From assembly GCA_025924495.1 (NCBI GenBank), contig JAICIG010000141.1, forward strand, positions 1 through 16,758: a stretch of 16,758 nucleotides of DNA. The letters run 5' to 3'. The stretch is from Pirellulales bacterium (GTDB lineage Bacteria; Planctomycetota; Planctomycetia; Pirellulales; JAICIG01). Position numbers and translations under genes: made by a program. A model generated the notes under the pieces. The model worked only from the letters and a program-made list of their open reading frames with translations. It was not told the origin of the DNA and made no database searches. This document shows positions 1 to 7,691 of the stretch, one piece after another. How positions within the stretch are numbered: the stretch's first letter is position 1; every line of letters begins with the position of its first letter.

Positions 1-672
1 CAGCAATCGCAGCGTCAACACCGACAGCACGGTGCTCTTGTTGCCGTGCTCCTCCAGCAATTGGTTCCAGTCTTCCGGAAACACCGCTTTGCTGCGGACC
101 GCCGCCAGACGAACCTGCGCTTGTTCGGCCACGGTTCGCAAGCGCTGCGAGAGGCGGTCGATGTGCTGATGATCGGCATGAATCGGCAGAGCCGCTTCAT
201 AATCGAGGTGCCAAGGATGACGATCGAGCGTTTCGGTCGATCTTGGATCAAGCGTTTGCCACGCTTCGCGCCATGTGCACGGCCGACGGCCGCAAAGCTC
301 GAGCACGGCAAGCAGACCGGTTTCTAACGCCGCGAGGCCTTCGCCTGCTTTGTACAAGATCTTGGAATCGGAAATCGCGACCTTCCGCGGCATGCGTGGC
401 GCGGCGACGCGGGTCGACGACTTGTCTTCTACCGCCTTCTTGGCACGGACAACTGCCGGAGCGGGTTGAGCGGCGACCGCTTTGCTGAGCAATTTATACA
501 GATCAACGTTGCAAGGGTCGCCCGGCGCCTGCCAGACCGTGATGGAAACAACCAACGGACCCAAATTCGGGCCATACCCGGCTTCATCCGTGCCGACGAG
601 ATATCCCAAGGCTAACGCCTCTTTGCTAAGTGTTGTCCCGAGCTTGCCGCGAGAGACGGCTTCGCCCGTCAT
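1..672 (-). CDS. RNase HII-like protein, planctomycetal divergent type (3' end outside the window)
   Basis: The minus frame is open from an ATG at 672 to the window edge (224 codons, no stop), so the C-terminus is missing. Residues 28-40 read TDEAGYGPNLGPL, which resembles the first catalytic block of ribonuclease HII (DEAGRGPLAGP) with Arg replaced by Tyr. Asp29 and Glu30 would be metal ligands. A second block, SDSK at about 101-104, matches the DSK element of RNase HII. Known family role: cutting the RNA strand of RNA-DNA hybrids or at single ribonucleotides. The two blocks are about 70 residues apart, with an Ala/Lys-rich stretch between them, so this is a divergent branch and its activity is inferred. 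An in-frame stop lies at 721-723. ATG 672 is the first ATG after it, with no strong ribosome binding site; a TTG at 705 is an alternative. It lies 70 bp downstream of the large secreted-protein gene on the same strand and may be co-transcribed with it. Confidence 0.8.
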   Translation of the reverse strand, partial: MTGEAVSRGKLGTTLSKEALALGYLVGTDEAGYGPNLGPLVVSITVWQAPGDPCNVDLYKLLSKAVAAQPAPAVVRAKKAVEDKSSTRVAAPRMPRKVAISDSKILYKAGEGLAALETGLLAVLELCGRRPCTWREAWQTLDPRSTETLDRHPWHLDYEAALPIHADHQHIDRLSQRLRTVAEQAQVRLAAVRSKAVFPEDWNQLLEEHGNKSTVLSVLTLRLL

Positions 673-742
673 CCATGGAGACCAATTGCGCCATTGACGA
701 CGCAAGCTCCGCCAGGCGGATCAACGCTTAACGTAAGCCTGT

Positions 743-3700
743 TCAGTCAAAGATCAAGTACCCAAAGCCCTCGGGGATGGGTTGGGTGGCCGCTGGAGTG
801 GTCCACGACTGGAAGCCGATGCCCGGCGCGGTGCGCTGAATCCCTAAGCCCCAAACCTGCTTAGGACCGACCGCGGCGCCGGTCAATTCGGCTATTGGGA
901 TGGCTGCCTCCGCAGTCCAGGACTCCTCACCGTCTTGGGCGGCGACAAACCAATTCGGGTTCCAGCTTGCATCCCCCCAGCATGCATCGCCGGTCCAGCC
1001 GCGGTGATCGATCGTCAGCCGGTAATACGTCGCCCAGTCGCGATCGAGATCGATCAGAAAATCGACGCGATCGTGTGTCGAGAGATCGGGATCGCGGGGC
1101 CGAGGCCCGGCCCCGCCTTCGTAATTGCAGCTTGGCGCCTTGCGACAATTCAAGCCCAGGTACAAATAATCGCGGTCGTAAGTCACCATCGCCACAGCGG
1201 GCCAGTCTTGACCGTCACCGAGCGGACTGCGCAAGTCGACGCGTCGGCCCTGTCGCCAGATGTCGTCGTCGAGCTTGCCGTCGAGAAGCGGCTTGGGGCC
1301 CGTGGCGGCGTTCAGTACGCTTTTGGGACACAGTCCCTTGGGCTCGCTTAGCCAAGATTCGCCTGCGGCGCAAGACCACCAGGCATCGTGCGGCCGGGTG
1401 CGCGACAGTTCCAGATAGAACCGCTCCGATTGCCGGCCAAATCCTTGATCGCGCCAAGCTGCGGCCAGCGGAAAGCGCACTGGCAATTCGGCGTAAACGG
1501 CCGGATTGCGCTGTTCGAGCACTTTACCTAAATCCGCAGCACAAGTGGGACGATCCGAATCGGGACTGAAATCGATCGCCGCCGCCGTCGCTTGCCGTAC
1601 AGGAAAGCCGGGGCGTGCCGCAGGAGCCGCAACCTGGTTCAACGGCGCTGGCCCGCCCAGTCCGGCGCCACTTAGCTGGTTTGCCAGCGTTGCAGCCTGA
1701 CCAGCTCGGTCTTGTTTTGTCCGTTCGTATCGCCATGCAGCCTCGCCGCTCGACCAATACTGAACCAACCAGACCAGCGCCGCGTGTGAAAGAGGATGAT
1801 CCGGGTGTTGGTCAGCCAGTGCCTGGAACGTTTCAGCGGCCTCTCGCCACCGGCCGGTACGATAAAACTGCTGCCCGAGCTGGTGGATTACTCCGCCTGC
1901 CGTTGAGTCGTCGAAACCTGCAGTCAAATCGCCCAATTGCGCCAGAAAGCGCGCGTCGTCCTGGCGAGATAGTTCCGGACGCGCTAAGATGGCTTGCATG
2001 TTGCGATGCTTCTGGGCGATGCGTTTCATCACGTCGATGCCTTGAGCAGGCAGTTCGATCAATGCGCGCCGCGCCTCGCCGCCGGGGTGTTCAGAGATGC
2101 CGCTGAAAAAGTCGCGTTCTCCCACGCCTTGCGGCAGCTTATCGATGAATTGACGGAAACCGAGGGTCACGGGAGCAGGGGAGTACTCTTCCGCAATCAG
2201 CCCTCGCGGCTCGACCGCATAGTCCGCAAGCGAGGCGCCCAACCGTTGAGCGAGCTGCGTCGTGGTGATGTTCAACGATCCCAGTTGGCCGCCGGTCAGG
2301 CTCCCCACGACTTTCTTAGCTTGCCAAGGTTCGAGACCCGCCTGGCTGATCTGCTCGGTAAACCGGGTAGCATCGGCCGCTTGATCGGTAACTTGCAAGA
2401 CGAGCTGATTCACGACATGTCCGAGCGGGTCTTCGCCGCCCAGGCTCGTGGCATGCGTCAGAATCACATCGGGCCGCCAGGTGCGAATTTGCCGCACGAG
2501 GTATGCTTCCAGCCGCTCTAGTCCCTCTCCGTCGTTCGATTGATTCCAACCTTCGACCACCTGTTCGGCCGAAAGCGACAGACCTGCTTGCCTGACCGGA
2601 AAGGCCCAGGCCGTTTGCGCTGCGCTGGCGCCGACTCGCACCATCGCGTCGTGAGCGCGCTCGGGCATCGACGACAGATGCGATTGTCCGGGCTCCTGGT
2701 CGCGACGGTTGAGGAACTCGACCGCGGTCAGATATCCCTCGTTGCCCGCCAGACGGACCAGCAATTCCATGGGCACGGCGGATGGCTCGCTGAACACGGC
2801 AAGCACGGCCGCGCGCGTGCCCCCCTCGCGTTGACGTTTCCAGGTCTGGCCGCCGTCGGCGGTCGCCAGCACGGTCCCCAAGGCGCCGACTGCCCAACCA
2901 TGCAGGTTGTCGACAAAGGAGAGCCCATAGATCGGCAGTTGCTGACCCGTGGAAAAGAGCTTCCAGGTTTTGCCCCCGTCTTCCGTATGCAGCACCTTTG
3001 TGCCAGGGGAACCCGCGATCCAGGCGCGTTGGCCGCGAACTTCCAGAGCGTGCCAGTCGAAATCGCGGCCGGCAATCTCCCCAGGATCCGATGGCGGGAT
3101 CTGCCAACTAAGGCCCAGATCGCCCGTCGTAAGCGTCAGTCCGCCGTCGCCGATGAGCCAACCGCCGGTTTCGCCCACCAGCCGCATGCGGTTCAAGCCG
3201 CGCAATCCAAACGGCGGCGTGCGCGCTTCTTGCAGGCCTTGGCGGCGCACGGCCGCCATCATGCCGAGACGTCCCGCGATCGCGCCGGTCATTAGATCGT
3301 TGAAATCTCCTGCCAGCCAACCTTGTGCTGAAACGCCGCTCAGCGGAGTCCAGGTGCGGCCGCCGTTTTCGGTCACGAATACCCCGGTAGGAAACAGGGA
3401 AGAGGTCTCCCCCAAAGCCCAGCCCAAGGCGCTATTGAAGAACTGGACTCGCTTCAGCCCGGGCAGCAATAAGCCTCTGTCGATGGCCCAGCTGCGACCG
3501 CCATCGCGCGTGCGCAAGAGCACGCCCCGGGTCGTATGCGTGTAAGGATGCGTCTCGCCACCCGCCGCCCAGCCATTTTCCGAATCGATGAAATGGATGC
3601 TCTCCAGCCGACAGGTCACGCCGGAGGCTTGCATCTGCCAACGCTTGCCGCCGTCGCTGGTGTGCCAGATTACTCCTCGATCGCCTACGGCCCAGCCGCG

Positions 3701-3883
3701 CTGAGCATCAACGAACATCACATCCGTCAGCTCGGCATCTTCTTGCATCGAACGGAAATAAGTCAGGGCGTCTGGGGATGCAGGCGGCTGCGCACGGATT
3801 GGACCGGCCCAAGTCAAGCCGAACGAGATTGCCAGCAGCGCCTGCAGCAGTCGTCCTCTTCGCAGCCGTTCATCGCCAACCAT
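743..3883 (-). CDS. Secreted mosaic protein: YCF48/Asp-box repeats, degenerate PIG-L (LmbE)-like domain, CBM9-like C-terminus
   Basis: 1046 residues from ATG 3883. This start is chosen because AAGGAG sits 7 nt upstream and the product then begins with a signal peptide (charged residues 5-11, hydrophobic core about 12-28, cleavage near IRA-Q at 29-32). The frame is open further upstream to 4042, but that adds only Arg/Ser-rich sequence. Residues 50-350 hold six Asp-box motifs (TSDGGKRW 75, TRDGGRSW 125, TENGGRTW 171, TTGDLGLSW 252, TEDGGKTW 300, TADGGQTW 341), as in YCF48-type beta-propellers. Residues about 358-500 resemble PIG-L/LmbE deacetylases (VLAVF, then later RPDVILTH), but the metal-binding AHPDDE is SEPSAVP and the HPDH-like site is DPLGH, so it is probably inactive. 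Residues 665-720 look TPR-like. Residues 856-1046 resemble the CBM9-like domain (LDGKLDDDIW start, WTAEAAIPIAEL). No anchor is visible after the signal. The substrate is unknown. The propeller plus carbohydrate-binding fold suggests an extracytoplasmic binding role. Confidence 0.85.
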   Translation of the reverse strand: MVGDERLRRGRLLQALLAISFGLTWAGPIRAQPPASPDALTYFRSMQEDAELTDVMFVDAQRGWAVGDRGVIWHTSDGGKRWQMQASGVTCRLESIHFIDSENGWAAGGETHPYTHTTRGVLLRTRDGGRSWAIDRGLLLPGLKRVQFFNSALGWALGETSSLFPTGVFVTENGGRTWTPLSGVSAQGWLAGDFNDLMTGAIAGRLGMMAAVRRQGLQEARTPPFGLRGLNRMRLVGETGGWLIGDGGLTLTTGDLGLSWQIPPSDPGEIAGRDFDWHALEVRGQRAWIAGSPGTKVLHTEDGGKTWKLFSTGQQLPIYGLSFVDNLHGWAVGALGTVLATADGGQTWKRQREGGTRAAVLAVFSEPSAVPMELLVRLAGNEGYLTAVEFLNRRDQEPGQSHLSSMPERAHDAMVRVGASAAQTAWAFPVRQAGLSLSAEQVVEGWNQSNDGEGLERLEAYLVRQIRTWRPDVILTHATSLGGEDPLGHVVNQLVLQVTDQAADATRFTEQISQAGLEPWQAKKVVGSLTGGQLGSLNITTTQLAQRLGASLADYAVEPRGLIAEEYSPAPVTLGFRQFIDKLPQGVGERDFFSGISEHPGGEARRALIELPAQGIDVMKRIAQKHRNMQAILARPELSRQDDARFLAQLGDLTAGFDDSTAGGVIHQLGQQFYRTGRWREAAETFQALADQHPDHPLSHAALVWLVQYWSSGEAAWRYERTKQDRAGQAATLANQLSGAGLGGPAPLNQVAAPAARPGFPVRQATAAAIDFSPDSDRPTCAADLGKVLEQRNPAVYAELPVRFPLAAAWRDQGFGRQSERFYLELSRTRPHDAWWSCAAGESWLSEPKGLCPKSVLNAATGPKPLLDGKLDDDIWRQGRRVDLRSPLGDGQDWPAVAMVTYDRDYLYLGLNCRKAPSCNYEGGAGPRPRDPDLSTHDRVDFLIDLDRDWATYYRLTIDHRGWTGDACWGDASWNPNWFVAAQDGEESWTAEAAIPIAELTGAAVGPKQVWGLGIQRTAPGIGFQSWTTPAATQPIPEGFGYLIFD

Positions 3884-3890
3884 TCCAGCG

Positions 3891-3896
3891 CTCCTT
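3891..3896 (-). promoter_or_regulatory. Ribosome binding site of the YCF48/CBM9 protein gene
   Basis: AAGGAG on the minus strand, 7 nt before ATG 3883. It decides the start: the ATG 53 codons further upstream in the same frame has no comparable site and would bury the signal peptide. Confidence 0.7.
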
Positions 3897-4204
3897 CGCG
3901 AGAACCCTTCGAACCAATTGGGCGCCGATGTTTGCGAACTCGAGGGTTTCGCCTGCGAGGACCGTCGCGAAACTCCGCCTCGTAGGATCGAGCGCCGCCG
4001 CGCCATGCAGCCCGCTTTTCCAAGGGACCGTCCCTGACGCACATGCCCGATTCTAACTAGCTCAGTCGCCAGTACCTAGGTCAATGCAACCTCGGTCCAT
4101 ACGCGTTACATGCAGTGGATGATTCGACCTTGGCGTTGGTACTGTTATGCTTGCAAGCGCCCGGCCCCCCGTGGCCGGCGCGACTTAGAACCTACGTGAA
4201 CCAT
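3897..4204. other. Divergent intergenic region carrying promoters for both flanking genes
   Basis: About 300 bp between two genes that point away from each other, so both promoters should lie here. Weak candidates only. Minus strand: TTGACC (4079-4084) followed 19 nt later by TAGTTA (4054-4059). Plus strand: TATGCT (4146-4151) with only a poor -35 (TTCGAC, 4123-4128) 17 nt upstream. Open frames on both strands run into this stretch (plus from 4115, minus to 4042), but they are upstream extensions of the neighbouring genes beyond better-supported starts. Confidence 0.4.
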
Positions 4205-4210
4205 GAGGGA
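4205..4210 (+). promoter_or_regulatory. Ribosome binding site of the coiled-coil protein gene
   Basis: GAGGGA, 9 nt before ATG 4220. It supports that start over the ATG at 4115, whose extra 35 residues look non-coding and would hide the N-terminal membrane segment. Confidence 0.6.
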
Positions 4211-4219
4211 GAAACGATC

Positions 4220-4816
4220 ATGAAAAAGGGAAAGGCAGCTTGGGTAGCCTTGGGCATTGCGCTTGGTTTGATTGTGCTAGCAGTCCACCGCAACTCAGCG
4301 CAAGGGGACGACGAGCCGACGACGGAGCGGCCAGAAAAGGAGGAAAGTGCGAACCTGCGCTACGTGCGAACCGCTTTGGAATTGGCGCGTATCCGTTTGC
4401 AAGAGGCCAAGGAAGCCAATCAAAGGATACAGCACACTTTCCCTGACACCGTGCTCAGCCGGCTCGATCAAAACATCCGGGTCGCCGAAGAGCGGCTGAA
4501 CGCCGTTTTAGACCCGTCCATACGCGCATTTCACGCCGAGAACTTGCTCTTGGCGCAGCATGCCGTCGATGATGCCAAAGACGAACATCAACGTGCGATT
4601 CAGGCGAACAAGAAAGCTCCGGGCTCGGTCGGAAAAACCAGACTGGAACGCCTCCGCTTGGAGTTAGAAGCGGCTCGACTCAATTTGGAACGTGAACAGG
4701 GCTTGGGCGAAGATTCGGCCGCGCGGCTTACCGAGGTTCAATGGCAAATGGACATGCTGCGCGATGAAGTGCGGAGGTTGCGAAGCGCGGTCGAGCAACT
4801 GTCTGATCTGAACTAA
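4220..4816 (+). CDS. Small membrane-anchored or secreted coiled-coil protein, function unknown
   Basis: 198 residues. The N-terminus is MKKGK followed by a hydrophobic stretch (about 7-24), then an acidic linker (residues 30-45). It fits a signal peptide or signal anchor that places the rest outside the cytoplasm. From residue about 46 to the end the sequence is almost wholly helical, rich in Glu, Arg, Leu and Ala with heptad-like Leu spacing in two blocks (about 46-95 and 145-195). The blocks are separated by a segment with Pro and Gly (KKAPGSVGK, about 133-141), which would fit an antiparallel hairpin of helices. I recognise no named family and no catalytic residues. It is transcribed away from the YCF48/CBM9 gene and stands alone, because the next plus-strand gene starts 426 bp later. 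A structural or adaptor role at the envelope is inference only. Confidence 0.7.
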   Translation: MKKGKAAWVALGIALGLIVLAVHRNSAQGDDEPTTERPEKEESANLRYVRTALELARIRLQEAKEANQRIQHTFPDTVLSRLDQNIRVAEERLNAVLDPSIRAFHAENLLLAQHAVDDAKDEHQRAIQANKKAPGSVGKTRLERLRLELEAARLNLEREQGLGEDSAARLTEVQWQMDMLRDEVRRLRSAVEQLSDLN

Positions 4817-5242
4817 ACCTGATGGCGTCCAGCGTGAATTCGCCAAGGCGTTGCCATGGCTCAGGCCGCTAAGCGGCGATCGCGGAAAAGACCTCGCCAA
4901 TTTTCGAAACGAATTCCGGTTTTGAGATTAGTTTCCTTTCTGGCGATGAAGGGGCGCCGATTGCAATCGTGGCGACGGCTGAAACGGCCCTAGATCGCGT
5001 TCGCCGAGTGTAATCGCATTAAGCGGCAAATCGCGACATCCTTCAATCTTCGCGTCGCCTTTGCCGAGAGCGAACCGCCCCGGAATACGAAGCGTAACAG
5101 AGGGGACACGGCTGAGGAGCCCGCGTTCTGCGACTCGATTCGCGACGCCGACCGGCGTTTGCGAACGAAGCGAGCTCGCGCAACGGGTTTCCTGTTCGGA
5201 ACTGATTTTGGCAACTTGAAGAGGCATCAGGAACAACACAAC
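4817..5242. other. Intergenic region upstream of the chitinase-like gene
   Basis: 426 bp without a convincing gene. A short inverted repeat GCCGCT-A-AGCGGC lies at 4865-4877, about 50 bp after the coiled-coil gene, and could form a small hairpin without a T-run. The rest is the leader and promoter region of the chitinase-like gene. I found no clear -35/-10 pair. Minus-strand open frames here (for example 4928-5239) have no family resemblance. Confidence 0.4.
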
Positions 5243-7594
5243 ATGGCTAAGAAACCGCGGTGGCGCAGTTGGTTCATGCAGCGCGAGAGTCAGCTCGGTT
5301 CATGGGGCGACGCAATGTCGCTCGCAAGAAAAGGGCTGCGGTTGGAGACTCTTGAAGATCGGTCCATGCTTGCGTCAGGCGTCGCGGCGAACTATGCGGT
5401 CGTGAACGATTGGGGAACCGGATTTCAAGCGCAACTGCAGCTGGCGAACCAGCAAGCAACGAGCGTTGCGAACTGGCAGTTGGAATTCGACATGGCTCGC
5501 AACATTACTTCAATTTGGGATGCGAGAATCGTCAGCCATGTGGGCAACCACTATGTAATCGCGGGCGCGGCTTGGGACGAAACTCTGGCCGCACATAGCC
5601 TGGTTTCCTTTGGCTTTGTCGCCAGCGGCGGCGGCGTTGGCTCAACGCCAGCCAATTATCTGCTCAACGGAGCGCCGCTGGGCGGAGCGCCGGCGCCTTT
5701 GCCTAGTCTGTCGATCGGCGATGTCGCGCAGGCGGAAGGAAACAGCGGCACGACAAACTTCACATTTAGCGTCTTGCTTTCAGCTCCTTCCGCCGCCCCA
5801 GTCACGGTGAACTACTCGACCGTCGACGGTACGGCCCAGGCGGGCAGCGATTATCAAGCCGTGAGCGGCACGATCACGTTTGCCCCAGGACAGACCAGCC
5901 GACAGATAACCGTCCAAGTTCTCGGCGACAGCGTGTCAGAGGCGAACGAAACGTTCAGCGTCAAGTTAAGCAGCCCCAGCGGCGCCACGCTGGCGCGAGC
6001 CCAAGCGACGGGCACGATTCTGAACGACGACGCTCCGCCCGCGTCCGGAGACTTCACTTTTCGCGTCAGCAGTGATTGGGGAAGCGGTTTCACCGCGCAA
6101 ATTACCGCCAAGAACTCAAGCCAACAGACGATTTCCAACTGGCAACTGGAGTTCGACTTCGCCGGGCAGATCACCGATATTTGGGACGCGTCAATTGTCA
6201 GCCATGTCGGCAACCACTACGTCGTGCAGAACGCCGGCTGGAATAATTCAATCGCGCCTGGCGCGACGGTCGCTTTCGGTTTCAATGGCAGTCGGACTGG
6301 CGCCACGCTTGTGCCGAGCAACTATTCGCTGCATGCAGCCGGAACGTCGGGCGGCGGCGTTGCGGACCATCCGCCAACGCCGGCGAACGACGTGGCGTTT
6401 GTCAATCCCGGCCAGGCCACGACAATCAACGTACTGGTCAACGATTCAGATCCGGACGGCGATCCGCTGGCCGTCGCGAGCATTACCCAGCCAACGAACG
6501 GCGTTGCCGTGCTGAACACAGGCGGCGCCATCACCTATACGCCGAAGGCCGGCTTTAGCGGCAGCGACGCGTTTAGCTACGCCGTTAGCGACGGGCGGGG
6601 CGGAACCGCCACGGCGACCGTCTCCTTGACGGTGGGGACTCCCGCGGCGATCGGCTCGTGGCCGGCGCAGTTTTACGCGCCCTACGTCGACATGACGCTT
6701 TATCCGACCTACAACCTTGTGACGGCGGCCCAGACGCAAGCGATCAAGTACTTCACTCTGGCGTTTATCACGGCGGATTCTCGCAACCAGCCGGCGTGGG
6801 GCGGATATGACAGCTACGAAGTGAACGGCGGGGCTTTCGACATGGCGCTCCGGCAGCAGGTTGCAGGCGTCCGCGCTGCAGGGGGCGATGTGATGGCATC
6901 GTTCGGCGGCGCCGCCAATCAGGAACTTGCCCAGGTCATTACAAACATCACGCAGCTCACTGCCGCCTATCAAACGGTTGTGAACGCCTACAGCCTGACG
7001 CACCTTGATTTCGATATTGAAGGCGCCGCCGTCGCCGATCACGCCTCGATCGACCGCCGCTCTCAAGCGATTGCCGCCTTGCAGCACAATGCCGCCGCAG
7101 CCGGCCATAATCTGGAGATCTGGTTCACGCTGCCGGTCCTGCCCAGTGGTTTGACGGCCGACGGCATGTATGTCTTGCAGTCGGCATTGAAGTACGGCGT
7201 GCAGATCTCGGGCGTGAATATTATGACCATGGACTACGGCGAATCGGCGGCGCCCAGTCCGCAAGGCCGCATGGGCGATTACGCCATTCAGGCGGCGACG
7301 AGTTTGTTCAATCAGTTGAAGGCTCTCTATGGCTCGGCCGAGTCCGACGCTCAACTATGGCAGATGGTCGGCATCACGCCGATGATCGGCCTCAACGACG
7401 ATACGACCGAGGTGTTTGACGAGCACGCGGCGCAGCAAATCGTCGCCTTCGCCCAGCAGAAAGGCATCAGCCGCATTTCGATGTGGTCGCTCAATCGCGA
7501 TACGCAAGGGACGGCCAAAAATTACGTGGATAATACCTCAAGCAGCATTACGCAGAACGCCTACGATTTTTCGCACATCTTCGCGGCGATCTGA
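5243..7594 (+). CDS. Modular GH18 chitinase-like glycoside hydrolase with two CBM2-type modules
   Basis: 783 residues from ATG 5243 (AGGAA about 10 nt upstream). The frame is open upstream to 5159 but looks like leader there. Order of parts: a basic N-terminus with the planctomycetal motif LRLETLEDRSMLA (32-44), thought to mark exported proteins; a CBM2-type cellulose/chitin-binding module (about 47-143, conserved DWG, NWQLEFD, IWDA); a Calx-beta module (155-264, ending TGTILNDD); a second CBM2-type module (268-366); an Ig/cadherin-like module (376-465, VNDSDPDGDPL, ITYTPKAGFSGSDAFSY); and a GH18 TIM barrel (about 472-775). The barrel has SFGG at 553-556 and the catalytic LDFDIE at 588-593, with Glu593 as the predicted acid. 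The first Asp of the usual DxxDxDxE is Thr586. Known GH18 activity is hydrolysis of beta-1,4-GlcNAc linkages with retention; chitin as substrate is inferred from the fold plus CBM2. It is extracellular by prediction and stands alone, converging on the delta-60 gene. Confidence 0.9.
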   Translation: MAKKPRWRSWFMQRESQLGSWGDAMSLARKGLRLETLEDRSMLASGVAANYAVVNDWGTGFQAQLQLANQQATSVANWQLEFDMARNITSIWDARIVSHVGNHYVIAGAAWDETLAAHSLVSFGFVASGGGVGSTPANYLLNGAPLGGAPAPLPSLSIGDVAQAEGNSGTTNFTFSVLLSAPSAAPVTVNYSTVDGTAQAGSDYQAVSGTITFAPGQTSRQITVQVLGDSVSEANETFSVKLSSPSGATLARAQATGTILNDDAPPASGDFTFRVSSDWGSGFTAQITAKNSSQQTISNWQLEFDFAGQITDIWDASIVSHVGNHYVVQNAGWNNSIAPGATVAFGFNGSRTGATLVPSNYSLHAAGTSGGGVADHPPTPANDVAFVNPGQATTINVLVNDSDPDGDPLAVASITQPTNGVAVLNTGGAITYTPKAGFSGSDAFSYAVSDGRGGTATATVSLTVGTPAAIGSWPAQFYAPYVDMTLYPTYNLVTAAQTQAIKYFTLAFITADSRNQPAWGGYDSYEVNGGAFDMALRQQVAGVRAAGGDVMASFGGAANQELAQVITNITQLTAAYQTVVNAYSLTHLDFDIEGAAVADHASIDRRSQAIAALQHNAAAAGHNLEIWFTLPVLPSGLTADGMYVLQSALKYGVQISGVNIMTMDYGESAAPSPQGRMGDYAIQAATSLFNQLKALYGSAESDAQLWQMVGITPMIGLNDDTTEVFDEHAAQQIVAFAQQKGISRISMWSLNRDTQGTAKNYVDNTSSSITQNAYDFSHIFAAI

Positions 7595-7625
7595 TCATGT
7601 TGCTTGATTTGTGGGAATCGACTCC

Positions 7626-7649
7626 AGGGCGGACGCTAGCGTCTGCCCT
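7626..7649. terminator. 24-bp near-perfect palindrome between convergent genes, possible bidirectional terminator
   Basis: AGGGCGGACGCT is followed directly by AGCGTCTGCCCT. The 12-base arms match at 11 positions and the remaining pair is G-T, so either strand can fold a strong hairpin. It lies 31 bp after the chitinase-like gene and 42 bp after the stop of the converging delta-60 gene, where a shared terminator would be expected. No T-run follows on either strand, so intrinsic termination is not certain. It may instead be a member of a dispersed palindromic repeat. Confidence 0.45.
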
Positions 7650-7691
7650 AGGGGGCGAGAGCCGCCAGTTCCTGAATGAACCTGAAACGGC

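Noticed and set aside
895..1569. Long open frames opposite the large secreted-protein gene and opposite the kinase gene
   Set aside because: They are antisense frames of GC-rich coding DNA with Arg-rich, low-complexity translations and no family features.
4051..4085. CTAGCTCAGTCGCCAGTACCTAGGTC, which looks like a strong synthetic-type promoter
   Set aside because: The resemblance is only in part (CTAGCTCAGT, CCTAGGT), the order of boxes does not fit a -35/-10 pair on the plus strand, and it is probably chance.
4928..5239. Open frame of 103 codons on the minus strand upstream of the chitinase-like gene
   Set aside because: No domain, no good start, and it covers the expected promoter and leader of the chitinase-like gene.
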